64,000 nt of DNA, taken from contig OX344761.1 of NCBI GenBank assembly GCA_947034895.1, positions 38,638,863-38,702,862 on the forward strand, written 5' to 3'. A program made the translations under genes and the position numbers. Every line of letters begins with the position of its first letter. The stretch's first letter is position 1. Origin of the DNA: Rhytidiadelphus loreus (Eukaryota > Streptophyta > Bryopsida > Hypnales > Hylocomiaceae). The notes beneath the pieces were generated by a model. The model made no database searches, had not been told where the DNA came from, and saw only the letters and a program-made list of their open reading frames with translations. Shown here piece by piece: positions 47,295 to 60,400 of this stretch.

Positions 47295-47880
47295 TTAACC
47301 CCTAAAGTCCCAAGGCCATTTTTCTGCCAAAATCATTCAAAACTACCACTTTTGCCACAATCACCTATGAAATAAATTTTTCAAATATTTTTTAGAATCT
47401 AACCATAGGATCTTGTTTTACACTTTTCTTAGATCACGTGATAATTTATTTGTGATTTTTGATTGTATAGATTGAAAGATATTAGCATTCAAAGTGGAAG
47501 AAAAAAAATTCTTTCTAGAAGTTACTATGATTGCCCGCAAAACAAGAAACTTCATAACTTTCATATCACTAATCCAAATGGAATGAATCTAAGCTTCCCA
47601 TTTAGAAGAAAATATGATCTAGAAGAAAACAAATATTATAATTTTTATTTCAATTTTTTGTGGATTTTTTTTGTTGCCCGGTCTCTCTCATTTTGAGGTT
47701 ATTGTGGCATAACTTTTGCTCCTGGGCATCGATTGGAACAAAAATTATATTCTTGGAAAGCTCATAATTTTATCTATCTTATGAGAAAGTTTAAAAAAGT
47801 TTCAATAAAAATTGAGATCATAGGAGCCTGCCTGAAATCCATTTTGTCCCCCATAGGGACAATGGGACTTTAGAGGTTAA
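47295..47880 (-). mobile_element. TTAA-flanked non-autonomous element, copy D
   Basis: TTAA at 47295-47298 and 47877-47880. Termini CCCCTAAAGTCCC and GGGACTTTAGAGG are inverted repeats over 13 bp with one mismatch. The interior is 578 bp with no transposase ORF. It is inverted relative to copies B and E: its left side matches the right end of B (CCAAGGCC, TCTGCC), and its right side matches the left end of B (GGGACAATGG, CCCAGGAGCAAAAGTTATG-like). Confidence 0.8.
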
Positions 47881-50800
47881 AGTCAAGTATTTATGGATTA
47901 ACCCTAGAATGATGCAAGGGTGACCTTGGAAACCATGCATTGTGTAACGATGAGAGTCATTGGTATAAAAAAATCTAAAAGTACTCATTGGAAATCAAGC
48001 TATTGTAGATGTTCTCCATTTTCCACAAAAAACTCCAAGTATGAATAGTTGTAGTTTTGTCCTACATTGGAGAATTCCTTATTATTCATTAGACACTTAT
48101 TGTCCGTGGCGTCTTTCTTGGGTTAAAGATCAAACTTTCACTTGAGTTGGAAAGTTGGAAAGTCTAGACCCTAGTAGTCCTTGGTAAGAAGGTGGATGTA
48201 GATTTTTGAACTTCTTTGATATAATTATGGCATAAGTAGAATCTTGACTGCACATCTTTATTTTTGCAAGTTTTTCTTCTCTTCTCATCCCTACATGTAT
48301 TAATTGAGAACCTTGCACAATAATCATGAAGCATTGAGTAACCAACCATACTATTTTTATTGTTAAAGAATAGACAAAACTTCCTTTTTTAATGTACTTG
48401 GATGTACTTCATTCATTTTTTGTAGCTCCCAAGCAGCCCTTTTTTTTCTTTTTTGAAAAAGTGCCAAGATAGCGATCACTTAAAATTTGGTGAAGCATTG
48501 TATTTCTTTGTACATCCATCTTTTGTACTATTAAACACTTTTCAATCAAATTCATACACTTTTTCATCCAAATTGGACAATTTCATCCACATTTTAAATT
48601 GGATTGAAACTTTTTTGGCGAAAAAAGATTATTTTTTTCTGGCGAATTTTTTTTTCTTCACTATGAAGTGGTGCTTTCTCGCTCCATTTCGCCCCCCAAA
48701 AAAGGGTTGCTTCCAAGTAAGATTTTGAAAACATTCATAATCCACCTAGTGGATGCTAGTACTTTCAAAGGCTACTTTCTATTCTAATTTTCTTATAAAG
48801 AATCTTACAATTGAGTGATTAACATTACAAAAAATCTAAGGCCTGAATGAGGCCGTGAGAGAGCATGTAGATGGTGCAATTACACTTAAAAAATTATTTA
48901 ATTAATTTTTTCAGGAACTAACGTGGCACTAGTCAGTTCAGCAATTTCGAAAAAAAAAATTGGAATTTTTTTTTATTAAAGAAACAAAAAAAAAAAAAAA
49001 AAAAAAATTCTTGTACTTGCATTAGGGGCCAAAAGTTAAACCACCTTGTTTGGGCTTCAGATTTTTTGTAATGGTGTAATTAAAAATAATGTCATAATCA
49101 AATCAAATGTCATATTCAATGTCATAATCAAATTGAGTAAATAATCATTCTATCTATTAGGGGAATGTTGTAGCCTTCCATAAATTCAAATTTCATCTTC
49201 TAAACTTGACATGTGTTTATTTAGGGTCTAAAAACTTGTTATTTTGAGTCTTGATTATAGGATCATAAATGAAAAGTAGAAAATCATTTTGTTCATTCAA
49301 ATGATGAAATTCTATTAAAAATTTAGAAGTTCTATTTTGAAGAAGAAAATGTCAATATTCTTTAATTTATGGACTTGGTACTTCATCCCTTTCTTAGATG
49401 ACTCAACTAGTCTTAGTGATAAAATGCAACCACTAAACATGTGGTTGTTTATAATTGAAGCAAGGAAACAAGCTCATAAGACCTAATAAACTATTGAATT
49501 TAAGTTAGTGATGAACAAGCTTCATTTGCATAAGTTGCATGTTTGAATGTTGTAGAACTTTTGTTCTACTTAAAATTATAGATGAAAAGTGGAAAGATAG
49601 AAATCCTAAATTATGCTAAAACAATGAAGTTCCCAAAAAAAGTGTTAAATGGTTCTAATGTGAAGAAAGTTTTCTAAGACTTTTTAGTTTTTTTTAATTG
49701 TTTATGTATTTTACCACTTTCATATTTTCTTAAATATAGAAAAGTATCCAAAAAAGCTTTAATTGTTTTGTTTTTTTAAATTTCAATCATTTTTGAAGTT
49801 GAAAGTATTTAGAAACTTTTTCAAGAATTATATATTGAAGTAAAATAGTGCCATAGAATAGGGGCCTCTCTCAATCATGATTTTAACTTGAATCATGCTT
49901 GCCTAAAATTCATTACTATAGTAGATCGTATCTTAAGATCATGAATAAAAATGAAACAAAAATACTAGTATTAAATTGCACTGAAGTGGTGAACAAGTGT
50001 TCAAAAATTTTCTTCTAAGATTTGTATTCAGCAATTGTATTCTTATCCCATCACTTTTCCACTTTCTTATTGTTGACAATGTAAAGGTTGAAGAATATTC
50101 AAAGAACTTTTCATTATCTATTAGGGTTCCCTTTTTTCTCTTGGTTTTTCTCTTCGCTTCTCTCTACAATTTCCAATTGCAAGTTCAGAAGTTTAGAAAT
50201 GTTCAAATTTCATAATCTTAAATTCTGTAAATGCTATAGTTTTTGAAACTTATACATTTATAAATTATTTAAATGCTATAAAGTTTTGTTACTTGTGTAT
50301 TTGTTAAATCAAAATTTCAATGATTATATAAATTTATTATTTTCATTTTATTGAAATTTAAAATTTAAATACTTAAAATTTATAAATGTTTATGAAATTT
50401 GATTTTAGAGCTTACAATATTGCAAAAGAAGACAATCAAACCTAAATAAATGAGGCAAACTTCAAATAAATAATGGGCTAATACATATCCTAAATAAAGA
50501 GATATTTTTGAGTAGGAACGTCCAAAAATTTGAATACCACGCCAAGTAACAAATGATGAATACAGATCCATGTCTCATGTGGAAAACTGACCACATCTGT
50601 AAAAGTGGGTAAATGTAAATTGCTCAGACTATCTGATCTGTTTGCACAAAAAAATCATTTGAATTCTGAAAACTTATGTCGAGTTCTGCAAACTGACAGT
50701 CAACTTCTCAAAATGTGCCAAAATCTGTCCACTCAACAGTTGCCAACTGGACGAAGACAAGTTAAAACCTTACAAACAATGTTTATGTCTCTCCCATCAC

Positions 50801-51493
50801 CAAAAATTTAGAAATGATCCGTTTGCACCAAAAATAATTTGAATTCTGAAATTAAACCTGAGTTCAGCAGACTGGCAATCAATTTCTCAAACGTGCCAAT
50901 CTGTCCCCTCAGCAATTCCTACTGGAGAATCAAACGGAAGACAAAACTTGAACCTTGCAAACAATGCTTTTTTGTCTCCACAATTACCGAAATGATTTCA
51001 CCGTAGACTCGTCTCGCAGACCTTCTTCAAAGCTTGTCTGGCTATCTCCGTCCTCAAAACTCGAGGGCAAACTATCCCTCCGTCTGGGAAGAAGATGCGT
51101 GAAGTCAAGCAACACCTGCCGTGCGCAAAATCGTCAAAATGTGATATTTGATCGGCACTAGGTGGCTCATGTGCATAAAGCATGACCAGCTTTGAGCAAC
51201 CCCAGAACCTGCCTCGTTGCCTGGGCTAAGGTAACTGCACCTAAATGCGATCTGTTTCTGAAACCATACCCTAGAGATTCTTGCCTTCAATGTACTGTAA
51301 AACTTCCATTCATGAGAGCCTAGGGTTGATTTGGGGTATACCTATTTCAACAATTTCAAAATTCAGTTCATTCATACAGTATCAAAAAAATGCATTCTAA
51401 AAGAATCTAGAACCCCCTCTTGCTCCCAATAAGACTCAATGATAGTAACACCATGCTCAAATGCTTATTTGAACGATTTTAAGTGTGGTTACC
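47881..51493. other. AT-rich intergenic and 3' flank of the ataxin-3 homologue
   Basis: No coding signal. There is a poly-A tract of about 23 at 48984-49007. 50640-50780 and 50820-50960 are diverged tandem copies (GTTTGCAC-AAAAAT, AATTTGAATTCTGAAA, TTCTCAAA-TGTGCCAA). 51000-51300 is of higher G+C and may include the 3'UTR of the gene ending at 51494. Confidence 0.4.
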
Positions 51494-54400
51494 TTAATCT
51501 TTGGGTGGGGGAGGAGCAGGCAAGTTCACCCCAGAAGCCCTGGCGGCACTGAACAGCGACGATGCCAAGGCTTGGGCAAGGGCACTGGCATCTGGCCCTT
51601 CTTCTTGTGTAAGAGATGAAGTGGGAGGGCATTGGATGTCTGCCAAACTGGCAGCTATGGCGGAGGCGTATTCCGCATCCTCGTCGCCACCCAAACTGTT
51701 GGAGAAGCTGCTGATGGAAGCATTCTGGGGTTCCAAGCTTGCAGCCAGAGCCGCAGCTAAGTTAGCTGATCCAATGATTCTGGAGGTTTCTTTCTCGGAC
51801 TTAGTCTTCGGTGCAGCAGCATCTTTTTCCTTGGCAGTCCTGCCACAATCAATGCTTGTTGCCATAAACGAAAGATTGCAAAGATTGCGCAAATATGTAT
51901 TTCAGCAAAGCTTTCTAGTACTCCGTATCCAAACCTATCACTCCTATCTACTCGGTGTGCGTTTGTGGGCACCCTACCTTTCATTGAAGTACAGGAGTGT
52001 GAATAATATATGTCATTAGATTCTAATTAGGAGGATGCAAGATCTACCATACAGAAAAAAAACTGCACATAATAAAGTGATCCATACTAGACAGACTTAA
52101 GAAGATGGTTTGTACGATAGAGTTTCTTTTCTCCATGTCTGATGCTTTAAAGACCCTGCAAATGAAGACTCTGCAATCCTGGTTTCTAACTGTTTATTGA
52201 AGAATAATAAATCACAAAGCAAAGGGAGTAGGGTTTGTGATGAGGCTAAAACGGTTGCTAAGCGGTGACTTTTTCTTGGCTAGGATCTCATCACAAATTT
52301 ACAAAGAGGAGTTTGCATGGCGGGCCCTCTATTCTACTCCTATCCACTTGGATCAAAGAGAATGAAGGTCACAATCAACATATGAGCAAGCTTGCGCACC
52401 TGTACCTACCTTATGGTTTGCATTCTTATCAAGATAGTGAACTCACAGCATGCTTAGTATGAAAGGAATTCATCTATGGCCACTGGATACTAGGATTCTC
52501 AAACCAGGCTTTCACAATTGCATCACAGAAACACACTTGAAAAAGTGACCGCCATTTACCTGGTAATACGCTCCGCTTCCTCGGAACTGAGCCACCTGCC
52601 AACGTTGTCCTCATTTCCCCAACAGCCTGAACTGGGAAGAGATCCCCGGACTACAAAAATACTCCAGCCACTGTTTTTCAGGGTATCCAGATAAGCTGAA
52701 AGATAGAAATTCGAAAGATACTCCGGGGCAGGGTACAAGCTGTTGAAATTATACCACCTCGTGCCCACTCTTCGGATGCAGAACCAGTGAGCCTACAGTT
52801 GCCAACATCCACAATACACAACCCATCAGAAAAAATACAAGAAAACCTGTAAACCTATGACTTCAAGGCAAGAAAACACTGATTGCCCTTAATTACCTAA
52901 GCTAGGAGATCCATGAAAGGATTTCAATGTACACACAGCCCTCTTTTATCTGAACCTCTCTTCAATGACATTCTAAAAGATCCTGCACACTTGGAACACT
53001 AGTATTGACTGTAGCACAATTGTCTCACATTGACTCGTAATATGACTGTCTCCCAAGCAGTCCAAGTAAGGGGTTTAAGTGTACTACAACACGTGTTATT
53101 TGAATAATTTACGGCTAAGTTATGAAATGTCGAAGTTTGAAGTAGGAGAGTCTCAATCATGAGTCTAGACTACCTTTGATCCACAAGTATGGCTTCTACA
53201 ACCCTAAATGCATCTTCTCAGGCACATAAACATCCGTAACATATATAATACTGTTTTAAAATCACAAGCATGAACTCCCGGCATAAGAATCCTATCTTGC
53301 AAAGAATCCAGGCTCGAAAGCAATGGTAGCCCTCAACTACAACAAATCTAATCGAAATTTAAACCCTAAGTAGAGACCTTCAATTGCTCGCTGCAATTTC
53401 AATACACAAAATTAAGACATGAGTAATGGTTTAAAATGCATGTCGATCATAGCTTTCCAACAAGATTTGACCCCAAAATGGTAAAAAAAATCAAGTTCTT
53501 TGTTGATTCTCTCTACCATACTTGCCGGGCACCTCCAATTAATAATTGTGATCTCAATATTTTGAATAAGGACTGTTATACCTCATTAGAAGCGGATTTG
53601 CAGTATCTGTCCAACAAGACATTTCCCAAACTTGATAATTGCACATTAAAACTCATTGCTACCGTAGATTCAAGGCAGTTTCAACACCCAAGCGACGAAT
53701 TAGATATTTACTTAGGTCTGCAGAAGTTTTGGAACCACAATTAGGGTTTTCCAGAACTTTAACAAAATGGCCTCAAATTCTATCACCATTCAACACCAAA
53801 CCCCCACTGTAATGGCACCAACCTCTTCGCAGCTATACAATGCTTTCCCGTACATTAAATTGATCAGAAATCCAACACTACGCATAGAAATTTCTCGTAC
53901 TTTTCAACGCCAATACCATCTACCATCCCTAAACATTGAAGCTCTCGATTCCGTCGAAACTGACACAGGGAATACAAGAATGATATAAACCTCTTCGCAG
54001 CTATACAATGATTTTCCATCAATTAGTTTTTCAAGTATCCGACACTATGCATAGAAATTTGTCTCACTTTCCATCTCAAAACCTTGAAGCTCTTGAACTG
54101 ACAAAGGAAACGCAAAAAATCCACGCACCTGGAGATGACAAATGAACGCGCTCTGCGTCTGCGGATCCGCCCGCGCATCCGCCGCCTCGGGCGCTTCCAA
54201 TGGCACACACTGCAAGTTCCAGATTTGTAGAGCGCGGTTGAGCACCTGAATGCTGAAATTCCCATCCGCATCCACATTGGAGGATCCCTCCGCCATGTAA
54301 CTTAGGTAGTGGGATGATGCCGCGCCGCTCTCCAGCATCACCTGCTGCTCCTGCTGGTCCAATTCCTGCGCCATCGTGGCCAAGTCGACCTCGGAGAAGT

Positions 54401-54536
54401 AAGGGCCTTGGAGGACGGCGTTCACGCAGTGTACTGCACAGAGGCGTGACTCTTGGACCTCGTGGTACAGCAAAGGGGGGGACGGCGAAGAGGATGATTG
54501 TAACATTGCTCCTCCTCCTCTGTCTTCCATCGCCAT
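51494..54536 (-). CDS. Ataxin-3/Josephin-type deubiquitinase
   Basis: This is a Machado-Joseph-disease-type cysteine deubiquitinase, which cleaves ubiquitin chains bound through C-terminal ubiquitin-interacting motifs. Three exons: 54536-54129, 52792-52560, 51839-51494, all with GT-AG borders and matching phases; 328 aa. The Josephin domain spans about 22-200: Gln28 and the nucleophile Cys33 in YHEVQESRLCAVHCVN, His138 in AHWFCIRR, and Asn153 in WYNFNSL complete the active site. YLDTLKNSGWSIFVVRG is typical. The tail has UIM-like helices at 266-279 (DEDAEYASAIAASL) and 293-309 (EEGPDASALAQALASSL), plus a weaker one near 238-250. Start choice: MAMED or M3 are both possible. The product ends in a proline-rich PAPPPPKD. 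Confidence 0.94.
53821..54128. repeat. ~168-bp tandem duplication in intron 1 of the ataxin-3 homologue
   Basis: ACCTCTTCGCAGCTATACAA occurs at 53821 and again at 53989, followed in both by CCGACACTA or CCAACACTA, GCATAGAAATTT and GAAGCTCT-GA. The second copy runs up to the exon 1 donor on the minus strand. It is similar in position to the duplication in UBP6. Confidence 0.8.
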
Positions 54537-54542
54537 CGCTTA

Positions 54543-54809
54543 AAACCTAATCACAATTCTCGCAACCCCAAAACCTAACGTGAATTCTTGATACCCTATA
54601 ACTTAACTTGAATGCTCGCCTACCCTGAAACCTGACGTGAATTATAGCTACCCGAAAACCTGCCTGGAATTCTCGCGACACTAAAACCTGACGTGAATTC
54701 TCGCTACGCTGAAACCTAACGCGAATGCTCGCTATCCGAAAACCTGACGTAAATTCTCTCTACCCAAAAAACTAACATGAATTCTCGCAACCCTAAAACC
54801 TGAATTTTC
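54543..54809. repeat. Nine-copy 28-bp tandem repeat immediately upstream of the ataxin-3 start
   Basis: Units of 28-29 bp have the consensus AAACCTGACGTGAATTCTCG plus CTACCCTA. About nine full copies and a partial end near 54809. The first copy starts 7 bp from the start codon, so the array lies in the leader and proximal promoter. Most units contain TGACGT/ACGT, a core recognised by plant bZIP factors. The CCCTAAAACC joints resemble the telo-box. Regulation through these sites is inferred. Confidence 0.92.
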
Positions 54810-57453
54810 ACTGCGTACCCTGTGCGCAATCACAAGGAGAGCTCTCCGCCTCAAATTTTCACTGCTTCTGATCTTCTGGACATGCTTGGAGTATTGACAC
54901 AAGGGTGATCACGGGTGGATTGTACGGGGATTCAAATCGGAGAGGCTCGCATCCGGGGATACAAGAAAAAATGGCTCGGAGGTGCAAGAGTAACGTAACA
55001 GGGAATTACGAATCTGCGGGACGTCTTGGGGAGGGGGATGATTGGGAGGACACGTGGAGGTCGCTTTCGAGAGATCACCCACGAGAGATCGACGGGCACA
55101 GTGAGCTTAACCCTTTAACGGCCAAATCCTTCCTAAATTTAACTTTAAACAAATCCTTTCTTTTAGCTTTAGCTTTGAACAATTTTATGATCAATATCAT
55201 CAAATTGGTCATCGAGGAAGGTTGTTTTCAAAGATTAAATTTATTTTTTTAAATGAGTGAAAAGTTATTTAAGCAAAACATTGTTTGGAAGCACTTTAGA
55301 CTACGGAGTAGTTAGGGATTAAAGTATGTAGAAAACTTATTTTTGCAAGAAGTATATCTAAAAATAGTTGTCAAAATTTTTGGTATCTTTTTTAATGATT
55401 AAAACATGTTGTATGGAAAAAAAAATCTTTCTATTTTAAAGCATTTCTTGAATCACCTTCTTCAACTTTAACTAATTATTATTCAGTATGATATGCCTAC
55501 TCGTAAAGTAATTGTACTACCTATGAACATCTACATTGTCTTTTGAATGCATAGTGACTCATAGGTTCCAAACTTGAATTAATAGAATTAGGATAGGACA
55601 TTATTTTTTTAATTCCCAAACCCAAACCAAACCAACCAATTGTTATTTGTAATTTCTGATTTCAACTTCAAATGCAATTGATATGAGATATATTTTTGTA
55701 TTTTCGCATTTGTATCCATATCCTGTTATTTGTATTTGTATTTGCATTTGTATTATTGGACGGCATTCCATTTCCATATCAGTCAGCTTCCATTTCCAAA
55801 TTAGAAGACTTTAGACTTCAAGTATTTTCAGATTTGGACGACATCGGAGGTACTTTCAATATGTTTTTTTCACATTAGACTATCCAAAATTTCTGGCGGT
55901 TTGTCGGTGTTGTTGGTAGGTGGATAGCATCTTTTGTGGAGATAGTAAGTGGGTAGAAAGTGGCTGTTATAGCCACTTTTTGGGTGCATAGTGAATATCA
56001 CTGCACTCAAAATTTTAATTAATTAATTTTAAATTCCCTTCTAGACCCCCAACCACCCCGGGTTTAAAAAAGAAATTTAATCAGAATTAATTTCCTAATT
56101 TTTCATCCCCCGTCCTCCTACTTGTAATTTTTTGAATGAGGTTAACATGACAAACAATATGGGACAATGAAAATCCCGTATCCCATATCCGTATATCATA
56201 TCCGTATCGTATCCGTATCGTATCCATATCATACAACATTCCAATATCAAGTATCTTTATTTGTATTTTGGTACCGTATCTGTATCATATCCGTATTTTG
56301 ATTTTGTATCCGTATTCGTATTTGGATGGATGGCTTAGATTCAATCTCAAAGATCAACGACTTAAGAAATTTTGAGAAATCAACGGCATTCTGGAAGGGG
56401 AAGCATTTAAAAAAAAATCAACAACCTATTCATTTTTGGGAGAGGGGGGGGCAACTAATGGCAAACCAGATGTGTGACTACCTCTTTTGGGTGCATTTGT
56501 AATCATCATTTATATTGCATTTAAATATAAGATCTAATCTTGTCATGATTAAAAAATCGCATTCTTTGGTCTTGTGTCTATAACAAAAGGTCTTTAAAGT
56601 GATCAGGTTTTAGAAGTGTTATTAATCACTAAACTATAATCATTAGGAGAGATTTCTGTCTCTAAGAGATTGTTTTAGCCTAATTCCCCTTACTGTGAAC
56701 AATAGTTGTACAATCATATTATTAAATAATATAATAATAATAATAATAATAAATAACATAATAATGATAATAATAATAAATAATAATTTTTTAATTTTAA
56801 TTTTTTTAAATCAATAAAAATATATTTAAATAATGATTAAATAATAATATCTAACGTAGTAGTCTCTACCAAGTCAGCTAGTTGTTGTAGTAGAGTTTTC
56901 TCATCCCGAGAACTCACAGTCTCCTCAAAGAATCGATTGCATTCATCAATGTACCAATGATGAACATACTATGAGTTGGATGCTTTTATAGCCCTATATG
57001 ATTCCAATGTACCTCAAAATTCACATCAAAATCTATGAAATTTCAAAAAATATGAAACCACTTGAATTAGATGCCAACTCCATTAATCTTGCAAAGAAAA
57101 ATTTACTGAAAAATATTTGAAGAAGCCAACCTCGTAAAATTGCGAATCAGCCGGTAAAGGGTCACTTTATGGACCCCTTACCTGATTCCCTGATTTGCTT
57201 TCGCTTTACTTTTACTTAAGCTCGTCCCCTTTTCTTTCTCCCGGTCCTCTTTTTGTGTTCCTTTTTCAGCGATTGCCTTTAGTTTTGCTCTTGAGCTGGC
57301 CTGTTGCCGCGATTCACGCTTCTCTCAATTCTGTATCCCGAACTGCTGCGGCGACGATGACGGAGGGACTGATGGTCGCAATTTTTGTTGTAAAGAAGGA
57401 TCCATGGTGGTAGCACAGAGGAGCAGCTGGAGAACGGAGAAGACGGCGGAGCA
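54810..57453. other. Intergenic with simple repeats and the ATG18b upstream region
   Basis: 55680-55760 and 56170-56320 are rich in TATTTGTATTTG and ATCCGTATCGTATCC motifs, resembling 39215-39370. 56725-56790 is an (AAT)n microsatellite. 56990-57180 is a partial copy of the 39955-40201 repeat. 57190-57453 is the GC-richer leader of the next gene. A 115-codon frame at 54905-55252 has no recognisable product. Confidence 0.45.
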
Positions 57454-60400
57454 ATGAGCCAGAGTACTTCTTCGCCGGGCGATCGCCGGCTTCTCTCGCT
57501 CGCGTTCAATCAAGACAACAGGTGAGCGCTCGTGCTTCTCAATCGAGTAGGAAGTTCAAATTTTACGCTCAATCGAATTCTTTTGCGCCAATAACTACAG
57601 TTTTATGGCAAGCAAGCTTCGAAAAAAATCCAACTCTGGATCGTTGAGAGGAGTCAATTCTCTATCCAGGTGTTTTTTATTTTTTAAATTCTGAGAAGGT
57701 CTGTGAAGGCACGGGGTTGATCGAGGTAGCTTCTCGTTGATAGGAGTAGGAAATGAAAATTCCAAGCTCAATCGTATTCTGTTGCGCCAATAACTAAAGT
57801 TTTAGGTTAAGTTTTTGTACAATCTAACTCTAGATCGTCGAGAGGCGTTCAGTTTTCTATTCAGGTCATTTTAATTTTAATTCTGAGAAAGTCTCTGAAG
57901 GCACGGTTCGATCGACGGTGATCGGATTAGGATGTGAAAAATTCGATGCACGATCGCGTTGTTTGTGGCAGAAACTGCAGTTTTAGGGCAAGAACGTGCT
58001 TTCATTGACTGTTAATTTTAATTCGGAGAAGGTCTGTGAAGGCATGTGATTCTATCAAAAGCAGGCGATTTAGAGTATAGCGGTATTGTAGCTTTTGGAT
58101 CCTGCTCCTTTGCAATTCCTGTCATCGAATGCATGTTATGCTATGGGTTTATTTTGAGAATTTCTTGGTAGACAAGGATTGATTATGTTTTGTTCATGGG
58201 ACCTTTAGTTGTCTGGCAATTGGCACGAGGAATGGTTTCAAGATTTTCAATTGCGATAATTGCCGATCCTGCTACGCGCGATGTAAGTAATCTGCCGAAG
58301 GCGTTGTCAAGATTTTTGTCAATTTGCCAATTTGATCATTCTTTGAGTTCTTCTTGTTCAGTGGAGATAAGTATTTGTTTTAAGGGTTTGGACTTTGGAG
58401 GTTTGTACAGCTGAAGGAGCAATCAATGTGGTGGAGATGTTGTTTAGTACGAGCTTGGTGGCGGTTGTCGGAGCTGGTCAACAGGTTTTATTCTTTCTCT
58501 CCGTATCTCCTTTCATTTGAATTTTTGTTGGGGTCAGTATGAAGTTTTGATGAGCTCAAAAATTATGATTTTGCTTAGAGAATCTAGGGCAGAAATGAGC
58601 AATGAGGTATGGTTTTGTTGAGCAATGGTTTTTGATGAAGATAGTGTTGTTGCAGCCAGCGCTCTCTCCTCGGCGATTGAGTGTCTTCAACACCATCACG
58701 GACACAATTCAAGCGGAGCTCAACTTTGTGTCGTCGATTCTGTGTGTGCGCATGAACCGTAAGCGGTAATATTCGCGACCTTTGCAATTTGGATGCATGT
58801 TTCCTCCCACCTTATGTAAGTTCTTAATTTTAATCAAACCAAGCACGTCAGTGCTTTTCTACTCTTTTAGAGCTTCTCCAGCTTCCCCAACTTTTTGCAT
58901 GCTTAATGAAGCGCATCTTGAGTATGGATGTGGATGAAGTTTTTTGCTTCCTTTTCAAAATTCTTCGTGTTCTTGAAGTAGAATCATTCCCTGCTGAACT
59001 TGTGAATCTCATATCATTCTCCGTTGATGAACAGATTGGTGGTAGTTTTGGAGCGTAAAACGTATATTCATGACCTGGGCCAGCTGACAATATTGCACAC
59101 CATTGACACCGTTCCGAACGTCCGAGGTCATGCACTTACACATTGTGTTGTAACGAGGATGTCGGAATTACGAATCATTCAATAACTAGTGGAAATATTA
59201 CCTACTTTGGCTTTAGAGTTAACTAGTGTGATTCGACTGATTTATCACAAGATTTGTGTCTTTAAAATTATACTTCGTGAGGATTCACAATAAGGCGTAG
59301 TGAGTTGCCTTTTGACTCCTTTGTTTTATCTCCTGCGCATGTTCTGTTCTGCAGCCTTGTGTGCACTGTCTCCAAATCAAGAAAACTGCTACTTGGCTTT
59401 ACCAGCAAGCACGTCCAGTGGGTCAGTATTGGTATTTGACGCATTGGATCTCCATGCCCTCTGTCAGGTGATTAAGCTACATGCAATTCTTATGCCATTG
59501 TTTAAATATCTTTTTCTATAGTATCGCATGATATCGAGTGCTTGTGGATGCCTTTCCGATCGAAACTTCTTGGTCCTATCAGTTTTTCACAGGCCACACC
59601 GTTTATTCTATTTAGTGTATGATTCGCTATCTCGTAATCCTATGGAGCACTACATATGCCATGAATTAGTGTACCTATTGATGATTACTGAAGTTTGAAT
59701 TTCGTCTTGGTCACTGGTTGACTGGCCGCTTGTTGCTTTAGTGACTATCCACTGAAAATCTTCTTGATGATGATCTCGCAGTACAGTTCCATTATATCAT
59801 GGATGACAGTAAATAGAACGAATTGTGTAACATTTTTAGGTTCAAATTTGAGTTCTTCCATATAACTGATGGGAGTAACTTCTGGATTTCGCAGATTCAA
59901 GCACATAAGTCACCCTTGGCAGCCATGGCTTTCTCCTCAGATGGCTTGCTTCTAGCCACAGCTTCTGATCAAGGCACAGTAATTAGGGTTCACAGCATAC
60001 CCCAAGCCTCCAAGGTGAAAATGATCTTGATCTTGACCTTCTGTGCTATTCGTGTGCAATTGCTGTCATTAAGGTATAGGATATTATTTGCATCACTTTA
60101 AGCCTTTCAACATATTTAGGAGTGTGATTTTTGGGACCAGAACTGTGGAGAGATCTTTGGTTACAATAGCCAAAATATGTTGAGATCAAATTTTTTACCG
60201 TTATGTATGAATTTCCAATGCAAATTTGAAATCGGGAAGTTGTAGACCTCTAGAAGTGACAGTAGATAACTCCATTTCCATGGAAATATCAATGACCGTA
60301 GACATTTAGCTAAGACATGCTTTTCCTACTGATATGTCCAACTAAGTGTAGATGAGTTGCATTTGGTAACAGGGTCAGTATAAGTGACGGGAGCGTGTCC

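Noticed and set aside
53436..53744. 102-codon plus-strand frame
   Set aside because: It is antisense within intron 1 of the ataxin-3 homologue and has no recognisable domain.
55109..55125. TTAACCCTTTAACGGCC as a sixth TTAA element
   Set aside because: Only one terminus-like word; no interior similarity and no second end found.
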